Part shown: positions 15,282-16,594 of the stretch, one piece after another
How positions within the stretch are numbered: the first letter of the stretch is position 1
Layout: each line of letters starts with the position of its first letter
NCBI GenBank assembly: GCA_002917075.1
Contig: NTMA01000180.1
Location: 1-16,594, forward strand
Direction: 5' to 3'
DNA from: Hawksworthiomyces lignivorus
Lineage: Eukaryota > Ascomycota > Sordariomycetes > Ophiostomatales > Ophiostomataceae
Length of the DNA stretch: 16,594 nt
Program-made: the position numbers and the translations under genes
The notes under the pieces: model-generated
What the model saw: the letters and a program-made list of their open reading frames with translations, nothing else
Told to the model about the DNA's origin: nothing
Databases searched by the model: none

Positions 15282-16594
15282 TCGTGCGGCTGTTGCTGCC
15301 GACTTTAATTCGCAGTTTGCCAGTGTTTTCACTTGACCAGCTATCGAGCTGCACCAAACCGCTTTGTGCTATGCAGTAGTTTTCTTTCTGTTGGGGTGCA
15401 GATATGAAACTAAGCGTCTCTAGTTCCATCCCAGTTGCTAGGGAAAGGGTGGCTCTAGGTACGTCATTTGAGATACCTGTCTGCATTCAAGATCTTGTCG
15501 AGCCTTTAAATGAAATAACAGTAGCACGGATCATAAAATTTAATGTATTATCAAAGTATCCCTTACTTCTCTAATGTAACTGAAGCGGCAACGCTTGTCT
15601 TCCCTTGAATAAAATGTATCGTAATCTTGAAAGGTCGCTGGCATTGGCGGACATCGTAGAATCTCTACCCTGTAGCTATATAATAGCGTAAAGTAAAAGA
15701 TATCCCAAGGGCTACAGTTCGCTATAGGTGACATCTGTGACCTGCAAGTTTGACAACATCATTTGCAGATTGAATCTCTCTTCGCTGTCAGACGATTGCC
15801 GATGCATTTTTGAATCCCTGCTCGCTACGGGCGCGTGCAGATTGTGCGCGCTGGGTCTAAACAGCAACTTTTGCCAAGATCAATTCGGATAGAGCCATTA
15901 ATCTAAAAGGCAGATATGGTTAGGGCTATTGATCAGAAAAGGCAGAAATCAGCACCAAAGAGAGGAGCCCTCACAAACAGTAGTACATATATACAGTGTA
16001 AAGTCTCCCGAGTAGTATTTCAGTATCAGAATACAACGCTGTAGATGATCTGATTAGGAAATATAGGGCTAAACGCTCGTTGCTGATTGGCCCTTCCCTT
16101 TTCGCCTCCCCTTATTCATCACGTTTTATCCCTCTAACGTCGCTTCTCTACTTTGGGTTTCTTTTCTTTTACTGCGTGCTATCTAACTTTCCCATCTCGC
16201 CCTCCACATATGAAAACTAGCTTCCTGTCTATTCTCCACGATAGCAAATCCATTGTCACAACATTTTGCATCAACTTAGCTACCTTCAGCACTTAGCCGC
16301 CTTCCTTGTCATCTACAAGGCACACTCTACACTCCCTTGGTTTTTCCGGTACGGCCTGAGTTGCCCACTTTCAGAAGTCTTATAGTTTTCATCCGCTCCT
16401 ACTTAAACAAGCTACAATACCGGTAATATGATGGAGAGCCAAAATTTTCTGCAATATTTCAGCAGCAGATTTAAGGCTCCTGTGTGACCCCGGGGTTAAC
16501 TTAGGACGAGCCCATAAGCTAGATTAATGGAGAATGAGCGGCAACGGGAAGACTAGCAAGTGATCCTTGCGCTAGAGGGGGGACCCGGGGGGGG
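15282..16594. other. Gene-free right end
   Basis: About 1.3 kb after the MFS stop. Minus-strand ORFs at 15265-15486 and 15540-15734 have no recognisable domains. A strongly pyrimidine-rich tract at about 16090-16206 precedes an ATG at 16210-16212 with a 28-codon ORF. That is the look of a fungal promoter and leader, so a plus-strand gene could begin here and be cut off or intron-split, but coding sequence is not shown. The last 26 bases end in G runs. Confidence 0.45.

Noticed and set aside
14670..15332. Long 220-aa minus-strand ORF opposite the last MFS exon
   Set aside because: It is Arg/His/Gly-rich with no domain and lies antisense to a clear transporter exon. The codon bias of a GC-rich exon opens the opposite frame.
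16569..16594. Right-end G runs as a telomere or functional G-rich element
   Set aside because: No TTAGGG-type repeat is present. The terminal G8 could be an assembly or sequencing edge artefact.

Overview
The window reads as nuclear DNA of a filamentous ascomycete (Pezizomycotina; a Sordariomycete is my guess). The reasons are short 48-104 nt GT..AG introns inside protein families typical of moulds, a long single-exon F-box protein with cysteine-rich segments, pyrimidine-rich gene upstream regions, and decayed Ty1/copia retrotransposon sequence. It starts inside a GCC repeat and ends in a G run, so it may be a whole contig broken at low-complexity sequence.

Layout. 1-384 is the GC-rich 3' end of a plus-strand gene for an Ala/Ser-rich protein. 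It converges on an intronless F-box protein gene on the minus strand (627-2564), with a (TG)18 microsatellite and T tracts between the two stop codons. From about 2,600 the sequence becomes visibly more AT-rich and gene-poor: an orphan tRNA-like half with an A14 tract (3491-3535), a decayed copia reverse-transcriptase fragment on the minus strand (about 3700-4775), and one doubtful small ORF near 5174.

The second half holds three intact, intron-rich genes that I assembled exon by exon. A yeast-type amino-acid permease (6440-9175, minus, 16 exons, 576 aa) is divergent from a phytanoyl-CoA-dioxygenase-like Fe(II)/2-oxoglutarate oxygenase (9992-11521, plus, 9 exons, 312 aa). The oxygenase is followed on the same strand by a Dal5/allantoate-type MFS transporter (13316-15281, 9 exons, 502 aa). 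All three reading frames are continuous through every predicted splice, in contrast to the broken retroelement.

The arrangement suggests, but does not prove, a small metabolic module: import of an amino acid or related nitrogen compound, its oxidation by the 2OG enzyme, and movement of an organic anion by the MFS carrier. Four GATA-factor-type sites packed into 135 bp upstream of the MFS gene fit nitrogen control. There is no synthase, regulator or other biosynthetic enzyme in the window, so a full biosynthetic gene cluster cannot be claimed. No rRNA, CRISPR, complete tRNA or telomere repeat was seen.
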